This document shows positions 46,862-58,842 of a DNA stretch of 64,000 nt, one piece after another (the stretch's first letter is position 1; each line of letters opens with the position of its first letter). The translations under genes and the position numbers were made by a program. The stretch is from Lindgomyces ingoldianus (taxonomy: Eukaryota > Ascomycota > Dothideomycetes > Pleosporales > Lindgomycetaceae): assembly GCF_010093535.1 (NCBI RefSeq), contig NW_022985165.1:2070378-2134377 (forward strand), in the 5' to 3' direction. The notes beneath the pieces are model-generated. The model searched no databases, was not told the DNA's origin, and was given only the letters and a program-made list of their open reading frames with translations.

Positions 46862-49800
46862 CTAAACGCCGCCACCAGTATCACAACCAGGTCCAGAACC
46901 CGCACCACTGCCTCCAACAGCTCCCACTTCCGCTCCCGCCCCCACACCCTCTCCCTCGCTTTCCCCAACCATCGCCTCCTCCGCCCTTCCTTGCAACATC
47001 CTTCTCCTCAGCTCTTCCTCTGCCAGACTCTGCTTCTTAATATACTCCAACACAATATCCTCCTCGTTCTTTTGTCTCTCAAACTCCAACATCCTTTCTT
47101 TTTCCGCTTTCTCGCTTTCCTCGAGGACTTTCTTCAGCGCTTCTTCGTCATCGTGACTACCCTGCTTCTGCGCTTGCACCGCCTCCTCGCTCTCCTTAAG
47201 CACCGTATTCAATGCCTCGTCGTCATCAACATGCTCAGACGCAACCGCTGAGTTTAAAACACCGGAGTCATGGCCTCTGGCTTGGACATACATCTGCGTT
47301 TCGGTAGAACTAGGGTAATTGTCCAGGAACTGTTGATGATGATGCTGGTGCAGATGAGCGAGTTCCTTACTCTCGGCGATGATACGTTGGTATTCCTCAT
47401 CATCTTCCGTATCTTCATCGGAATCCCACCCACTCTCACTGCCATGCACAACGCCCTTCTCCCTCACCCTTCTAGTCTCCAATAAGCTCTTCCGCAGCGT
47501 TTCCTCTAGCGCTTGTTGTTCTTCAACACTTGCACCGCTCTTGCCAGCTTCCGAGATACTCGCCGCCAGGGCGCGCTGCAGCGCCTCTTCCTCGTCTTCT
47601 CCTTCCAGCTCCCTGCTGCGCTGGAGCTCGGACATCGACGCGCGGATAGCGCGTGCAATCATTTCATCTTCATCTAAGTTGCCCTGGGAAGTTTGCGAGA
47701 CAGATGCTGCGATTGCGGCTTCGAGTTCCCTGCGCTCTGCCTCTTCTTGGGCGGCCTGGACTTGTTGGAGAGAGAGTTGGGATGGGTTTGGTTGCGGGAA
47801 GGTACTTGCATGTTGCAAAGGCACTCCGCTCGGATATTGGTATGTACCCAACGAAGAAGTATCATCTCTCAACGTCAAGCTCCTCGATACTGGCATAGTA
47901 TGCGGTGCCGCATTAGGCTCTACCGGGATCGGAAGATCCGAGTAAGAGCTTGCATCGCTCATAGCGGACGGGAGCGAAGGACGAGCTTCTGACCGTTTAA
48001 GATGCGCGTTGTTTTTTATCTTCGCCCACCGCTCTTGACGTTTCCTGCGCCGGTCTTTCATCAATATGTGTAAAGCCTCGATCTGGTCCTCCCCGGGGTT
48101 TTTCTTCTTTTTGACGTTCAGTCTTATGCACTTCCATCTGGCCAAGACATCTGCGCGTTCCGCCGTTGAGACTGCAGTCGCTTCGTCGTAGCCTTGGGAT
48201 ATCCTTGCTGCGATGATATAATTCTGTACATTTACGCCTTTTTGTTTGAGGGCCTCTTGATATAATCCCTTCATAGCGTAACCGGGGACAGCGAACGCAC
48301 CCCCCATAACTCGGAGAGGGACGCCTGCGAGCCCTTTTCCGACACCTTTGACGAAGCCAATAGCACCTTCTTTCTTCGCGCCTTTGTACGGGTCCGTTAC
48401 GATCCCTGTTATCCCTTCGTAGAGGCCAAGTCCGAATTCCTATCATTCGAGTAAGCTTCATTACACAGTCAAGATATTTTAGGCGTCGAGGGCATACCTT
48501 TGCAGCAGTCTTCATTCCGCTCTGGAAATCAGTCACTCTATCTACCTGTCTAACCTCTTCCCCATAAAGCTTTGGCACATTATGAAACCCCTTAGCAACA
48601 TTCAAAGAAAACTCCATTGGGGACTTAAAGCCGGCGCCTACGATTCTCTGAAGCCCTTTGCCTGTATTGGCGACAGCTTCAGGATTGAAACTTGAGATGC
48701 GCTCCGAGAAGCTGCCAGTGCCAGCTTCGGAGCGAATTCCAGGTTCAGAACCGACGTGAGAGTGTGTGCGTCCGTGGCGAAATCGATCAATAGGACATGG
48801 TGAAGTATCTCTGGAACGCGAGCGCGAGACTTGTGTTGAAGCGCGCATGGCTTGAGCCATGAATGTGCCTCTTGTCGTCGGACTTGATACGCGTGTGATT
48901 TCGGAGCTGGAGCTGTGTCGGGGAGAACTATCATCCGGACTTACGGGCGTGATTTCGGTGGTGGTTGTTACTAAGGTACTCACACCGGGAAGCGTCGAAG
49001 CACTGCTTGAAGCTGATGTGCGCGTGTTAGTGGTAGATCTTGAGCCCATCGGGCGACCTGTACGAGGGGCATCTGCTATAGAAGAGCTGGCTTCAGATCC
49101 TTTCGCGGCTTGTTTTCCTTTCTTGGCTTCTTTCGTATCGGGATGAATGCCAAGTAGCTTCATAGTTTCAATAGGAAAATCAGCCACACCCATCATCATT
49201 GTCGTTGCAGTACCAATAAGAGCCGTTGTTGCACCTGTGATGGGATCCCAAGGTCCATCGTCGGTCTCGTACTCGCGGGGTCGGTATCTACATAATTAGC
49301 TAGGAGCAAAGGACACGATCGCTTAGACTCACAATTTTAGCTCATTGAAGTCGAGCTCTCCTTCTTGAGCCAGAACCGTAGCAGCCATTGCGCTGAGCTT
49401 GACCTGTGTACGCTTCACCCTCCAAACAGCCGGACGACTCGGGGCGACCATACACCGTAAGTCATCATACTTCAGCATCTGGTGGAAAGACTGAGCGCCA
49501 TTCTGATCACCTCGCTCCTGGCTGATTAACTGCGACAACTCCTGCGCCCTCTCGAGAGACCCCGGTTTGAGAGCTTCTTCGATAGCCTTAGCCAACTTGT
49601 CCGCTGTCAAATCCTTGTATGGAATCGGGTGAGGACCAGCTCCAGCTTTTGCCGTCATCGCCCCCCAGAAAGGTTGATCTCCAAAGAATGGGACAACCAC
49701 GGTAGGCCGGCCTGCTGCAATACCTGCGGCAGTGGTACCAGCGCCACCGTGGTGCACTACGCAAGAGACATGTTTGAATAGCCAGTCGTGAGGCACGTTT

Positions 49801-51567
49801 CCAAGCATGAAAACACCTTCAGGCATTCCAAGATCGTCGGCTCCAAGGCCACCCCAGCCTTTCGATACAAGTGCTCGCTTTCCGGTTTTCTTAACCGCTT
49901 CGAATATCATCTTAGTCATAGCGTTTGGATCATCCACAACAATTGAACCAAAGCCAATATAAACGGGTGGTTCTCCAGCTGCAAGAAATTCGGCAAGGTC
50001 AGGGGCTGGAGTGTAATTTTGTGCCAGAGAAAGGAAGTAGAAGCCTGAGATAGAGATGTGGTGACCCCAATCTTTGGGCTTGGGGATCAATGCCGGAGAC
50101 CTAGTAAATTATTAGAAAAGAAGTCAACGGTATGGATATGGTTCGAACCTTACCAACAATACGTGTATGGAATCTTCATCCTTGCCAGCAGGCCAGGTGC
50201 CCAAATCATGCTGATGGGGTCCAAGCCAAGACTGTGTTTGCGGAACTGGTTGATGACGTCTCCTAACCCTTGCCATGTCAACATGTCTACCATTGTGTAT
50301 GACATGAAATTTGTAATGCTCGCATCCGCGTTAGAAGACTGGATATTCGCCAGAGGATGAGGAAACTGTTGAGTGGGTGACCATGGCATCCTGGTCAATA
50401 CGGTTAGCTCGCAGAAGGAAAGATCGAAGGTAGGAGGCTAACGTAAACATCATGTGCAGCGGAATGCCAAGTTTCTCCGCACAATGAATATGGCCGAAGC
50501 TCGGAGGATTCGCAACAATAGCATCCGCAACGAAAGGCTTCTTGAGGACCTCGGGAACATCGTTCTCGATTTCCATCCACTCTTCTATGCTCTGCTTTAG
50601 CGGATCGATACCAAGACCATCGCCAGTCTCGATACACGACCTCCATGTTCCACGGAGAATCTCTGCAATGCCCCGTCTCCTCTTGCCCACGTCACCACTC
50701 CGTAGGGTATCGAAGCCTGGCATCAACCCGGGGTTCTTAACCATGAAGGCCATGAGCTCAGCGGGGTCGCCACCAATGCTAAAGAACTCCAGTCCATTCT
50801 CATTCACAAAGTCTTTGAAAGTGGGATGAGTGGCCAATCGTACGCGATGTTTATACGTCTCCTTCAGTACCCTGCCCAGTGCCACAAACGGCTGCACATC
50901 TCCTCTTGAGCCAACCACATGTATAACGACATTCAATGATGGCGGGGGGTCCTGTCCCGGCGCCCCACCAAGAAACTCGGGGACGTACGCAGGAGGCGGT
51001 GCGGGTTCTCGTTCGACCTGGGAAAGCTGACGTTGGATCTGCGGGACTAGAAGCTGCGAAAGCCTCCTTGTTTTCTGGTTGATGCGGATATTAACACGGC
51101 CGTCATCTGCCACGATGGCATTTGCGCCCAATTCGTTACTATCGTCCGATATCTGCCCCGGAAGCTCCGTGTATGCTGGAGGAGGCTGGTCATAATTTTC
51201 GTCTTCAGCCGCCGATGTATCGATTTGGCCAGTATTATAGCCATAAAGTTCATCCGCACTGGGTCTATTTATAGAATTAGAATGTGAGTGGAGCTATTAG
51301 GAGACATACAGACATTGGACGCGGAGTGGGGCGTGTTTCGGAAAGCCGGTAGGAGCTCGCATAGCCAGAACCCTCTGGCTTCATTCTCTGCCTCTCCGAC
51401 GATCTGTTCGGCCGGTCCTCTGTCCCCGGCCGCGAAGAAGGCGCCTCCGGGCTCGCGGGCAATCCGACCACTCCTGGGGTGGGGGGTGGGAGTCGGGAGG
51501 GTTGCATTGGCGGGGCATTTTCGCCAGACGCGTTCGCTTCAGCCGGAGGATCCTGGGAATTCGTCAT
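46862..51567 (-). CDS. Sterol-glucosyltransferase-like protein with C-terminal ubiquitin-interacting motifs
   Basis: Six exons (51567-51314, 51264-50443, 50390-50154, 50100-49333, 49287-48498, 48439-46862) with 45-58-bp introns give 1,482 residues. From about residue 194, LNVVIHVVGSRGDVQPFVALG is the glycosyltransferase-28 N-domain of UGT80/ATG26-type enzymes. At about 550 comes HHGGAGTTAAGIAAGRPT with FGDQPFWG, the UDP-sugar site. At about 955-1,005 GITGIVTDPYKGAKKEGAIGF resembles the glycine-rich C-terminal repeat of VPS13/ATG2 proteins. From about 1,185 to 1,440 six or seven acidic LxxALxxS helices such as EDEEEALQRALAASISEA match ubiquitin-interacting motifs. It probably transfers glucose from UDP-glucose to a membrane lipid and binds ubiquitin. 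There is no signal peptide and no GRAM/PH pair as in ATG26. First-exon start and intron 1 are the least certain parts. Confidence 0.88.
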
Positions 51568-52642
51568 AGTAAAAGCTACACGCGCGGAAAGGATATCATG
51601 AAAGCGTGAGTCAAGAAAGTCGATACAAAAGGGTGAATAATTATGAAGATGAAGGATTTGGGGGCGACTCGGCAAACTCCATTGGGATGGTGAGGTTGAT
51701 ATTCACTTCCCCCGTCCGCAACAGCGCAGGCTATGACATGTGTTGCAGAAGCAGGGATACAGCAGCGGGGCATAGCAGTGCCGTCACTTCATTGGCTGGA
51801 AGGAACCTAGAATCCTGGCACGCGGCTGACCAAGAACACTGCGTCATCCTTGACACCAACCTTCCCTCCCTGAAACATCAACATTTTATAGCAGGATAGG
51901 TCATAATAGGCCCGACGCAATGCCTTGAAAACACGAAGGACGCTTTACCGGCCGATTCTATTTCTCACCTTCAAAAGCTACAAGAATAGGCGGCAGCAAA
52001 ATGCTTGATGGAGCTCCTGGGTCGATGATGACTGCTCATGCAGAAGTCGTGGACCTTCTTGGCATTTTCTCGTATTCCGCATACGCCCGTATCCTTCGTC
52101 TCGGGATACGGAGCATGAGTGAGGGTTTGCACATTGGACAATACACCGCAAGATTTGAATAATTACAGAGGATGAGTAAAGGTTCACTGACTCTAGGCAC
52201 CTCGGTCTGCGTGTTCCGGCTTGGGTACTCTAAATAGTTAGGGAATGTTATGTTAGAGGTAATCGGCTGCTGATTTCTAGTCCACCACCTGTTCAATATT
52301 TTGTAGTTTTCCCACGGCACAAGACTCCATCTTCTTCCGAGCATAGGCTTGAGCATAGCCCTCAAGAGGTCTACTAGGGCTTTACGTCCCATCCAACAAC
52401 TATCTCACCAGTGATTTGTCTAAAGTATGAGGAATAGTAATCATTGGCAAGAACATCTTCTCTGCTTGACGCCCCAAGTAGTTGCTTTGAGAATGTGGAG
52501 GCATTTCTTCTCCTTTTCATCCAAATGCCTGAAGAGGTGACCCCAAAAGTACGTCGAGGTCGCTATTGGCTGACGGTCGAATCGGGGGTCTACGGCGACG
52601 CATTTCTTCACCTATCGCACCAAACATCAATATTCATTCTGC
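51568..52642. other. Intergenic region upstream of the glucosyltransferase
   Basis: Probable promoter of the minus-strand gene to the left and 3' flank of the small gene to the right. A 118-codon minus-strand frame at 52,036-52,392 has a protein-like start (MGRKALVDLLRAML) but no recognisable domain, and I do not call it. No repeats. Confidence 0.4.
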
Positions 52643-53059
52643 TTATATGTGAGAGCGTGATGGCCACAAACCATAAATGCGGCCAGACACTAGGCGCCTT
52701 TCCAACATCTCTGGAATCATAGGTAGTGCGGGGTTAATACCACCTTGTTCCACCCGGTCATGACCCACAACCTCCTTGCCCTCCGCCAGGCGCTTCTCGA
52801 AATCGGTGTACACCGCACTCTTCTTTCCTACAGACTGCTGGGTGAGACTCCAGGGGGATGGGTGGCGCCAATGAGTCTGCTCGTCGGTAGGGTCGTCCTT
52901 GGTGCTCTCACATTCATCCTTCACCGGTTCGCACCCAGGGTTACCACACTGCTTCTTGATACTTCAATGAAATTCCGTCATATCCCCCAAGCCCCCGGTA
53001 ACTACCAGGATCTGGGGCTTGAGTACGGTCCGAACTGGCCCGAGGGATTGCTTGATCAT
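52643..53059 (-). CDS. Possible small two-exon gene, unknown function
   Basis: Joining exon 53059-53006 (MIKQSLGPVRTVLKPQIL) to exon 52954-52643 through a GTAGTT...AAG intron gives about 121 residues in one frame. The second exon starts KQCGNPGCEPVKDE, continues with a charged stretch, and has a plausible C-terminal half (KSAVYTDFEKRLAEGKEV...INPALPMIPEML). The amphipathic start and small size would suit a mitochondrial protein, but I do not recognise the family. A plus-strand frame overlaps (52,745-53,074) and cannot be excluded. RNA evidence would settle strand and splicing. Confidence 0.4.
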
Positions 53060-53560
53060 TTTCTCGAAAGCTGATATAGTCTGGCGATGAAGGTGAAAAG
53101 AGGGGATTGCCCAGAGATTTAAGAGAGACCGAGTGAGTGAGTGATTAAAGACTGTCAACGGATGATCAATAACAAGAGAGAAGGGTAAGAGTGCGGATGT
53201 ATCGCTAATCCATTGGCTGGGAGTGGATGAAACCTTCACCATACGAGCATTTACGTCCTTGCCTTCCACGTGCTGGGGCTTTTGTTTAACTGCTGAAGGT
53301 GCGCCTGCCTCGTGAGCACAAATAACGGATATTGCTGGCCGAAATAATTAGATCGAAGCGTCAACCATGCACGAGGAAGGAAGAATGCGACCAGTCAGTA
53401 ATTCAGCGAGGTTGGGGAGGGGATTCGTTATTGTGCAGCACATGCTTTAGCCCTCTACGCCATCCTTGACATCTCACTCAATATGACAACAGTCAACGAA
53501 TCTACTTACTCCTCTCGCCAATTCCCTACTCGTGCATCATCACCCTTGTTCCCATACCAT
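53060..53560. other. Intergenic region
   Basis: Normal-composition spacer between the possible small gene and the 3' end of the D-lactate dehydrogenase gene. No feature recognised. Confidence 0.45.
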
Positions 53561-55537
53561 CTACCATTCCTCAATCTCCCCCGGTTTCGGCGGCTGCACT
53601 CTCACAATCTTATCACAATTGAGCAAACACAACGGATCGAACGCCAGCTTCAGCCTCCTCATAGTGTCAACAGTGGCCTCGCCCAGCTCATGTGGTAGAT
53701 AATCTCGTTTGACGAGACCGATTCCGTGTTCGCCGGTGGCCGTGCCTTCCAGTTCGATTGCGCGTTTGACCATTTCATGGACCAGTTCCGAGGCCTTTGC
53801 ATGTTCAGTGTGTTTGTTGTAGAGGATGATAGCTGCGACGGTGAGCTGGTGATACAAATTGGATGCTCAGTGCTTTCTAGAAACGACTAAAAGGTTTGAA
53901 GGGGACTGGGAGTGTCTGGGGAAGTATGGTAGCACTCACAATGGAAATTCCCGTCACCAACATGCCCGACAATACTCCCGAGCAACCCACTCCTCCTGAT
54001 ATTCTCCTTCGTCTCATCCACAATCTCCGGCAGCTTCGAAATGGGGACCGCCACGTCCGTCGTCCAAACTGCCATGTCATCGCCCTCCATCTTCGCCATC
54101 ACACTCCACAGCGCTTCTTTCCGCGCACTCCACAGCTCTTCCCTCTCCTGCTCGCTTTTCGCAAATTCGAACGACTGGGACCCGGCTTGCTTGGCCAGTT
54201 TCTGCACCTGTCCGATCTGCTCTTTGACCGCGGAAGGTGTACCTGCGAATTTGAAAAAGAGGGTGGGGAAGGGACTCCATTCTTTGGCCGTCATTCCGGC
54301 GTCATTGATGCATTGCATTTGGACGTCATCCAGAATTTCGATGGCGGCGATGGGGACACCAGCTCCGACGACCTTGAACACGCAGTCTGCAGCTTCGCGG
54401 ACAGTCTTGAATGCGCAGACGGCAACACTGGTGTGTTGAGGTTTAATGGTGACTTTGAGGGTGGCTTCAGTCACGAGGCCGAGCGTGCCTTCACTGCCAA
54501 TGAACATTCGTGTTAGGTCGTATCCCGCTGAGGATTTTCGCGGGCGTTGGCGCGTTTTGATGACAGTGCCATCCGCGAGGACGACAGTCAGAGAGAGAAC
54601 CCAGTCTTTCATCGTCCCGTAGCGATATGCGTTTGTGCCGGAGCAACCAGTGCCCACCATGCCCCCGATCATAGCTCCTGGTCCAGGGTCCGGAGGGAAG
54701 AACAAATTGAACTTGGATAGCTCTTCATTCAGCAGTTCCCAGCCCACAGCTGGCTGCACTACGACATCCAGATCCTCCTTATGCAGCGCGATGATCTTAT
54801 CCATACGTGAGAAGTCAACACAAATCCCCCCTCTTGTTGCAGCAAAATGTCCTTCCAGACTTGTGCCCCCTGAGTATGCAGTAACTGGTATTCGCCTCTC
54901 ATTACAGACTTTCATGATGGCGCTAACTTCGTGAGTGGATTTCGGCTTGACGACGCAGAACGGCACATCTCCTGGTGCGGCAGGATGCGAAGACCATGAT
55001 GATCCAGAATGCGATTCTAGCTCCGATCGTTCGATCGTGATATTTTCCTTCCCTACAATATCCCTAAAGTCCGTCCACGCGGCCTCCATATTCGTTTGCG
55101 AGATGTTATGTCTTGGTGGCACCGTCTCAAAAAGCGGAGTCGTGGAGGTTTCGGAAGGAGGCTTCGGAAGGGCTTGGCCCCAGTAATAGCCTACAGCAGC
55201 AGCAATAACCATAACTACAAGGCGCATTAATTGACATGTTAATTGGGGGAGGTTTTGGGGATGATTGCGTACCCGTTATCGTCCCCGCATATCTCCTCCG
55301 CGACGACAGAACCACTCTCTGGGAAAGTTGGTGCTGTTGCTCTCTTTCCCTTTTTACTCGGTCATACACACTCTCCCAGACTTGGTAGTGAAAGGGAGTG
55401 TCTGTCTTTTTATCCTTCTCCTCGCTCGCCCATCTACGCTGGAATCGCACTGGGCAGAATGGGATCACTGTCGCGACGGAGCGTCTAGACGCGCTCCGAA
55501 GAGCAATTGGAGTTCGCGGTAAGTGTCGTAAAGACAT
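53561..55537 (-). CDS. DLD1: FAD-linked D-lactate dehydrogenase (cytochrome), mitochondrial
   Basis: Three exons (55537-55273, 55214-53940, 53832-53561), introns 58 and 107 bp, give 603 residues. The Arg-rich start MSLRHLPRTPIALRSASRRS is a mitochondrial presequence. Exon 1 joins exon 2 inside a membrane helix (TITVMVIAAAVGYYWG), the usual inner-membrane anchor. The FAD PCMH domain shows IPVTAYSGGTSLEGH, FFPPDPGPGAMIGGMVGTGCSGTNAYRYG and FIGSEGTLGLVTEATLKV. The C-terminal oxidase domain has GHVGDGNFH and TATGEHGIGLVKRDYL. The enzyme oxidises D-lactate to pyruvate and passes electrons to cytochrome c in the intermembrane space. The last acceptor is CGCAG, which keeps the frame (NFHSIILYNK); the nearer CCAG would not. 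The symbol follows the yeast orthologue. Confidence 0.95.
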
Positions 55538-55883
55538 TATGAATAGAAGAGAATAAGGAGCATGGCGTTCATACCGGGGGGCTGTGAGCGTGGGGACAGC
55601 TCTTGAAGCTTTGAGATTAGATCTGCAAGCGCAGATCTTCCTCGGCTGATGTTCGGAGGAAGGGCTGCTACCTCGAACCAGGTCAGTGGCTCCTCGGCAG
55701 ACATTGTGTATGCGTCGTCACAACCAGTCTGGGGGAGGAGGTATGGGAATAGAAATATGTATGCAATTGTAACAGCTCAATGGCTTAATGCCAGAGCATC
55801 GGAAAAAGCCAATCTCAGAACCCAAGACCTAACCCATGTAAGAATCCTAGCACCAACACTAGTATCCAAGCACGCACACAGTG
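55538..55883. other. Intergenic region upstream of D-lactate dehydrogenase
   Basis: Carries the promoter and 5' untranslated region of the minus-strand dehydrogenase gene. No repeat or RNA gene is seen. Confidence 0.5.
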
Positions 55884-56272
55884 CTACTCTACCATGTAGG
55901 AAGTACGCCGGCCCCATACCCTGAACCCAAATTGAGAAGTCCACGAGCGAGTCGTGGCCGAGGCCGAAGCCACCCAATGCGCCAGGATAAGGATATAAAT
56001 CTCCTTAATGATATGATCCCATGTAGACTCGAGAAACATGCCCGCGATGAATGCAGCGCAAAGGATAGGAAGAAAGCCATTGCATCATAAAAACCGTCAC
56101 CGTGAAGCCAAACGCCATGCTGGAACCTAAAGAACGCAAACCCAAAGGGCATTAGAGAGGGTGGTTGTGGATGCCATGCACCTCTCCAAGTATCCGTAGA
56201 AATACTTAAGGCAGAGAAACGGATAAGAACGGGAATGGTCTTCTGCAATATGTATTGAGAGAGCCGATGCAA
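55884..56272 (-). pseudogene. Doubtful membrane-protein-like remnant
   Basis: Two minus-strand frames look protein-like and meet near 56,075. One reads GVWLHGDGFYDAMAFF. The other, one base shifted, reads FLPILCAAFIAGMFLESTW then HIIKEIYILILAHWV and stops at 55,884. Together they would make a short hydrophobic protein with one or two membrane helices. No splice site bridges the shift, so either one base was lost or the resemblance is chance. No family assigned. Confidence 0.28.
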
Positions 56273-56359
56273 GTCATCCCAAGTGATTGCCTGTGGACTG
56301 GTGTGCGAGTAATGTGGCGCTGGCTACAAGCATTTCTGCATGTGGCGGAAACCAACCAC

Positions 56360-57646
56360 TCACGAACTCATATGCAACTTCCTTGAAAGTCGTAGCAACC
56401 TGGTCTTAAACCAGGTCACGAATCGAAGCCAGCGACCTTTAGCCGCTCTGGTCTTCGTGACTTGGGGCGCTGCTCCGCTGATCTTCTCGGGCTCAACAGA
56501 GATCACATGGGTAGGAAGCGAACGGCTATGGGCTTGACGATGGTCTGAATACTGTCTGCCGCTAATTGACGGCCGTGGGGTCGACCTCTCGTTGGTATTG
56601 GCATCGGATGTGCTTCGGCCGCGCTTGTGTTCCTTTTTCTCTTGCGCATCAGACTTACGCCTCTGCCGCTCTTCCTTCCTGTATTGCTTACGAATGTCTT
56701 TCTCCGCTTGCCGGGTAGCCTCCTTCTCGTACTTTCGCTCCTTTGCTCCTTCCTTCTCGTTGAAAGCCTGCCGCGCCGCACGGATAGAAGCAGCACGTGA
56801 AGTCGGATCCACATTTGCAGGCGAGTCCCTGCCGCCACGGATGAATCCGAAGGCCTTGTCGAAGGAAGTCCGGGAGCTCGGCGAAGTTGTGTCTATGGAT
56901 TTGAGCGTGTCCCCGCGCGATCGTGAGGGAACGACAGGCGAAGTGAGAGAAACTGCGGATTGTGAATAGCTCCCGAGCCGTGTGGAGGAGCCGGTGGTGT
57001 GGATGCGTAATGGCGGGGACACGCCCGGCACCGAAGACACCGACCCTGATCGGCGAGCGGGGTCAAACATGTTCTGTCGTAATCGAAGCTCCTCATCTGT
57101 CATGATATCATCCACCTCATTTTCGCTTCCCATGACAGACGAGGGAGTGGACTTGGAGATGGGTGGTGTGTATGGACGGGGTGTTTGGCGGATGGAAGGC
57201 ATGTAGGGGGCCGTGGGCCGCTGCAGGCTGGACGTCGTCGAGAACTGTGATGTGTTGGAGGTGGAGCGATTGTGACGATGGCGACCATTCACGGGTGCAA
57301 AGCTGACATCGGTGACGGATCGCGGGTTGCCGCCATAGTCGGAGATACCCAGGCCGGCCAGTCCTTCGTTCTCGGCAGCAGGGCGTGACAGGTCAAGCGC
57401 ATTGCTGTCCTTGGAGGAGAGCTTGCGCAGGTAGGGTTTGATCTTGCTCGAGGAAGTCGCGGCGGGCATGGGGCGGGCAGGGTCGGTCCAGGGTTCTTCA
57501 TACGTGACTTTGGGCGTCTCCGAACGGTTAAAAGTGAAGGCTGGCGAGTCGGACAGCAGGCTGAGGGGACTTGTAATGGACGAGGCTGAGTTGCCGCGTT
57601 TGTGCAGGCGGCCATGGCTCGAGGGCGCATGCACTCTCGCGGCCAT
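56360..57646 (-). CDS. Uncharacterised serine-rich, basic fungal protein
   Basis: A single open frame encodes 428 residues. The first 270 are Ser/Pro/Thr-rich and look disordered, with several RSxS/RxxS sites for basophilic kinases (for example HKRGNSASSIT and RHNRSTSNTSQ). A short acidic helix DDIMTDEELRLRQNMFDPARR lies at about 180-200, and a FDKAFGFIRGG segment at about 260. Residues about 290-345 form a strongly charged coiled coil (KERKYEKEATRQAEKDIRK...). The C-terminus (WLRFVTWFKTRLLRLSRKLH) is an amphipathic basic helix that could bind membrane. I do not recognise a named family. The ATG chosen is the first in frame. A small terminal intron cannot be ruled out. Confidence 0.78.
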   Translation of the reverse strand: MAARVHAPSSHGRLHKRGNSASSITSPLSLLSDSPAFTFNRSETPKVTYEEPWTDPARPMPAATSSSKIKPYLRKLSSKDSNALDLSRPAAENEGLAGLGISDYGGNPRSVTDVSFAPVNGRHRHNRSTSNTSQFSTTSSLQRPTAPYMPSIRQTPRPYTPPISKSTPSSVMGSENEVDDIMTDEELRLRQNMFDPARRSGSVSSVPGVSPPLRIHTTGSSTRLGSYSQSAVSLTSPVVPSRSRGDTLKSIDTTSPSSRTSFDKAFGFIRGGRDSPANVDPTSRAASIRAARQAFNEKEGAKERKYEKEATRQAEKDIRKQYRKEERQRRKSDAQEKKEHKRGRSTSDANTNERSTPRPSISGRQYSDHRQAHSRSLPTHVISVEPEKISGAAPQVTKTRAAKGRWLRFVTWFKTRLLRLSRKLHMSS

Positions 57647-58842
57647 GGTGCGGGTGGTGATGAAGCGTGCTGACTCTGCTGCTGATGGTTGAGGCGCGCT
57701 GGAGCATGCCAGAGTCGAGGTAAATAGCGGGTCTCGGCGGGGTTGAAACCAACCTCACCAAGCCAACATGGACATGGCTCCAGCGCGGCGGAAAGATCGG
57801 AACGAGATCAGTGGCGAATCTCTGGCAGGTGCACGCTGTTGAGGGTGGCCCGCAGGCGGACTCGTGGTCGGGAGTGTTGATCCTGAACCAGGAGATATAA
57901 CCAGAGCGACAGTGGGCGAGGGAGCGGCGCTGGAAGCTCAAGACTCAGGGCTGCGCGTCAACGTAATCGCCAGACATCAGCCCAGCAGGCGTACCACGGA
58001 CGGCTTTTAAGCTGGACAGCGAGGCGGAGAAACCTTGGGCGCTGCCTCAGGTGAGGGGAAGAGCGGAGTAGATGTTTTATCTGGGACGAGATACAGTCTT
58101 AAGGATCAGGTTGCTGGTGAGTAAGGATGATGGCGCCGGCACACAAAGCACCTCTCCATCCCGCAGCGTCCGAGGCACAAGCCAGCCGGCAAGTATGTGT
58201 TGCTTTGCTCACCGCACACTTCGCATTCCTCGCTAGCACCTGTGAGGGAATCATGCATCGTCTGGCGACCTCTCTTCTTCGCAAGCGGTGCGCAGCGTCG
58301 ACCAGGGCTTGATTTGGCAGGTTGTTGTTTACAAAAAGAGACCTTCTTACTTGATACGCCGTTTCGCATCGTGTGATGAACCCTTGCACCAAAAACAGGG
58401 CTTATTCTTTGCTTCAATTCACCGGTCGGACGAGGCAAAGCATCGCCATTTGTTCATACCCATCTGGTCTCAACTTGCGAAGGCTGCGCTGGCCCAGAGG
58501 CTGTCAGCATATCAAATTTGCAGCTTCCCGGGTGGGGGTTAACTTTTCCCACGGGCTTCAGTATTCCACCGTTGGCTAGCGCGGCATGGCTGGCTGGTGT
58601 TGTTCGGCGACGCCTTCTCCACGAAACACATGTCAAGGATTCCCCCAATCTCGGTCCTCAGATCACGCATGCCAGCCTAGAACCGCCCGCGCATCGTCGC
58701 CAACCCTAGTTGATCTCGTCAACTGCCTCAAGCTGACACTCTATCTTGGAAGTTAGCACAATATCAACGCCGCTGCACCACTCCAATTGTATCAGTCTTA
58801 TCACGGTACCTCATCAATCCTCCGCGCAGCCCACGCTATACC
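57647..58842. promoter_or_regulatory. Shared divergent promoter region, 1.2 kb
   Basis: The serine-rich gene (minus) and the cupin gene (plus) start away from each other across this interval, so both promoters must lie here. Open frames of up to 137 codons occur on both strands but have no family features and overlap each other. No convincing TATA box or known binding site could be assigned by eye. Confidence 0.5.

Noticed and set aside
47379..47945. 188-codon Ser-rich plus-strand frame
   Set aside because: It is antisense to the ubiquitin-interacting-motif exon; serine richness follows from GAG/GAA-rich coding on the other strand.
53896..54516. 206-codon plus-strand frame
   Set aside because: Antisense shadow of D-lactate dehydrogenase exon 2.
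58099..58438. Minus-strand frames of 97-110 codons upstream of the cupin gene
   Set aside because: Two frames overlap, neither has a recognisable domain, and both lie in the shared promoter interval.
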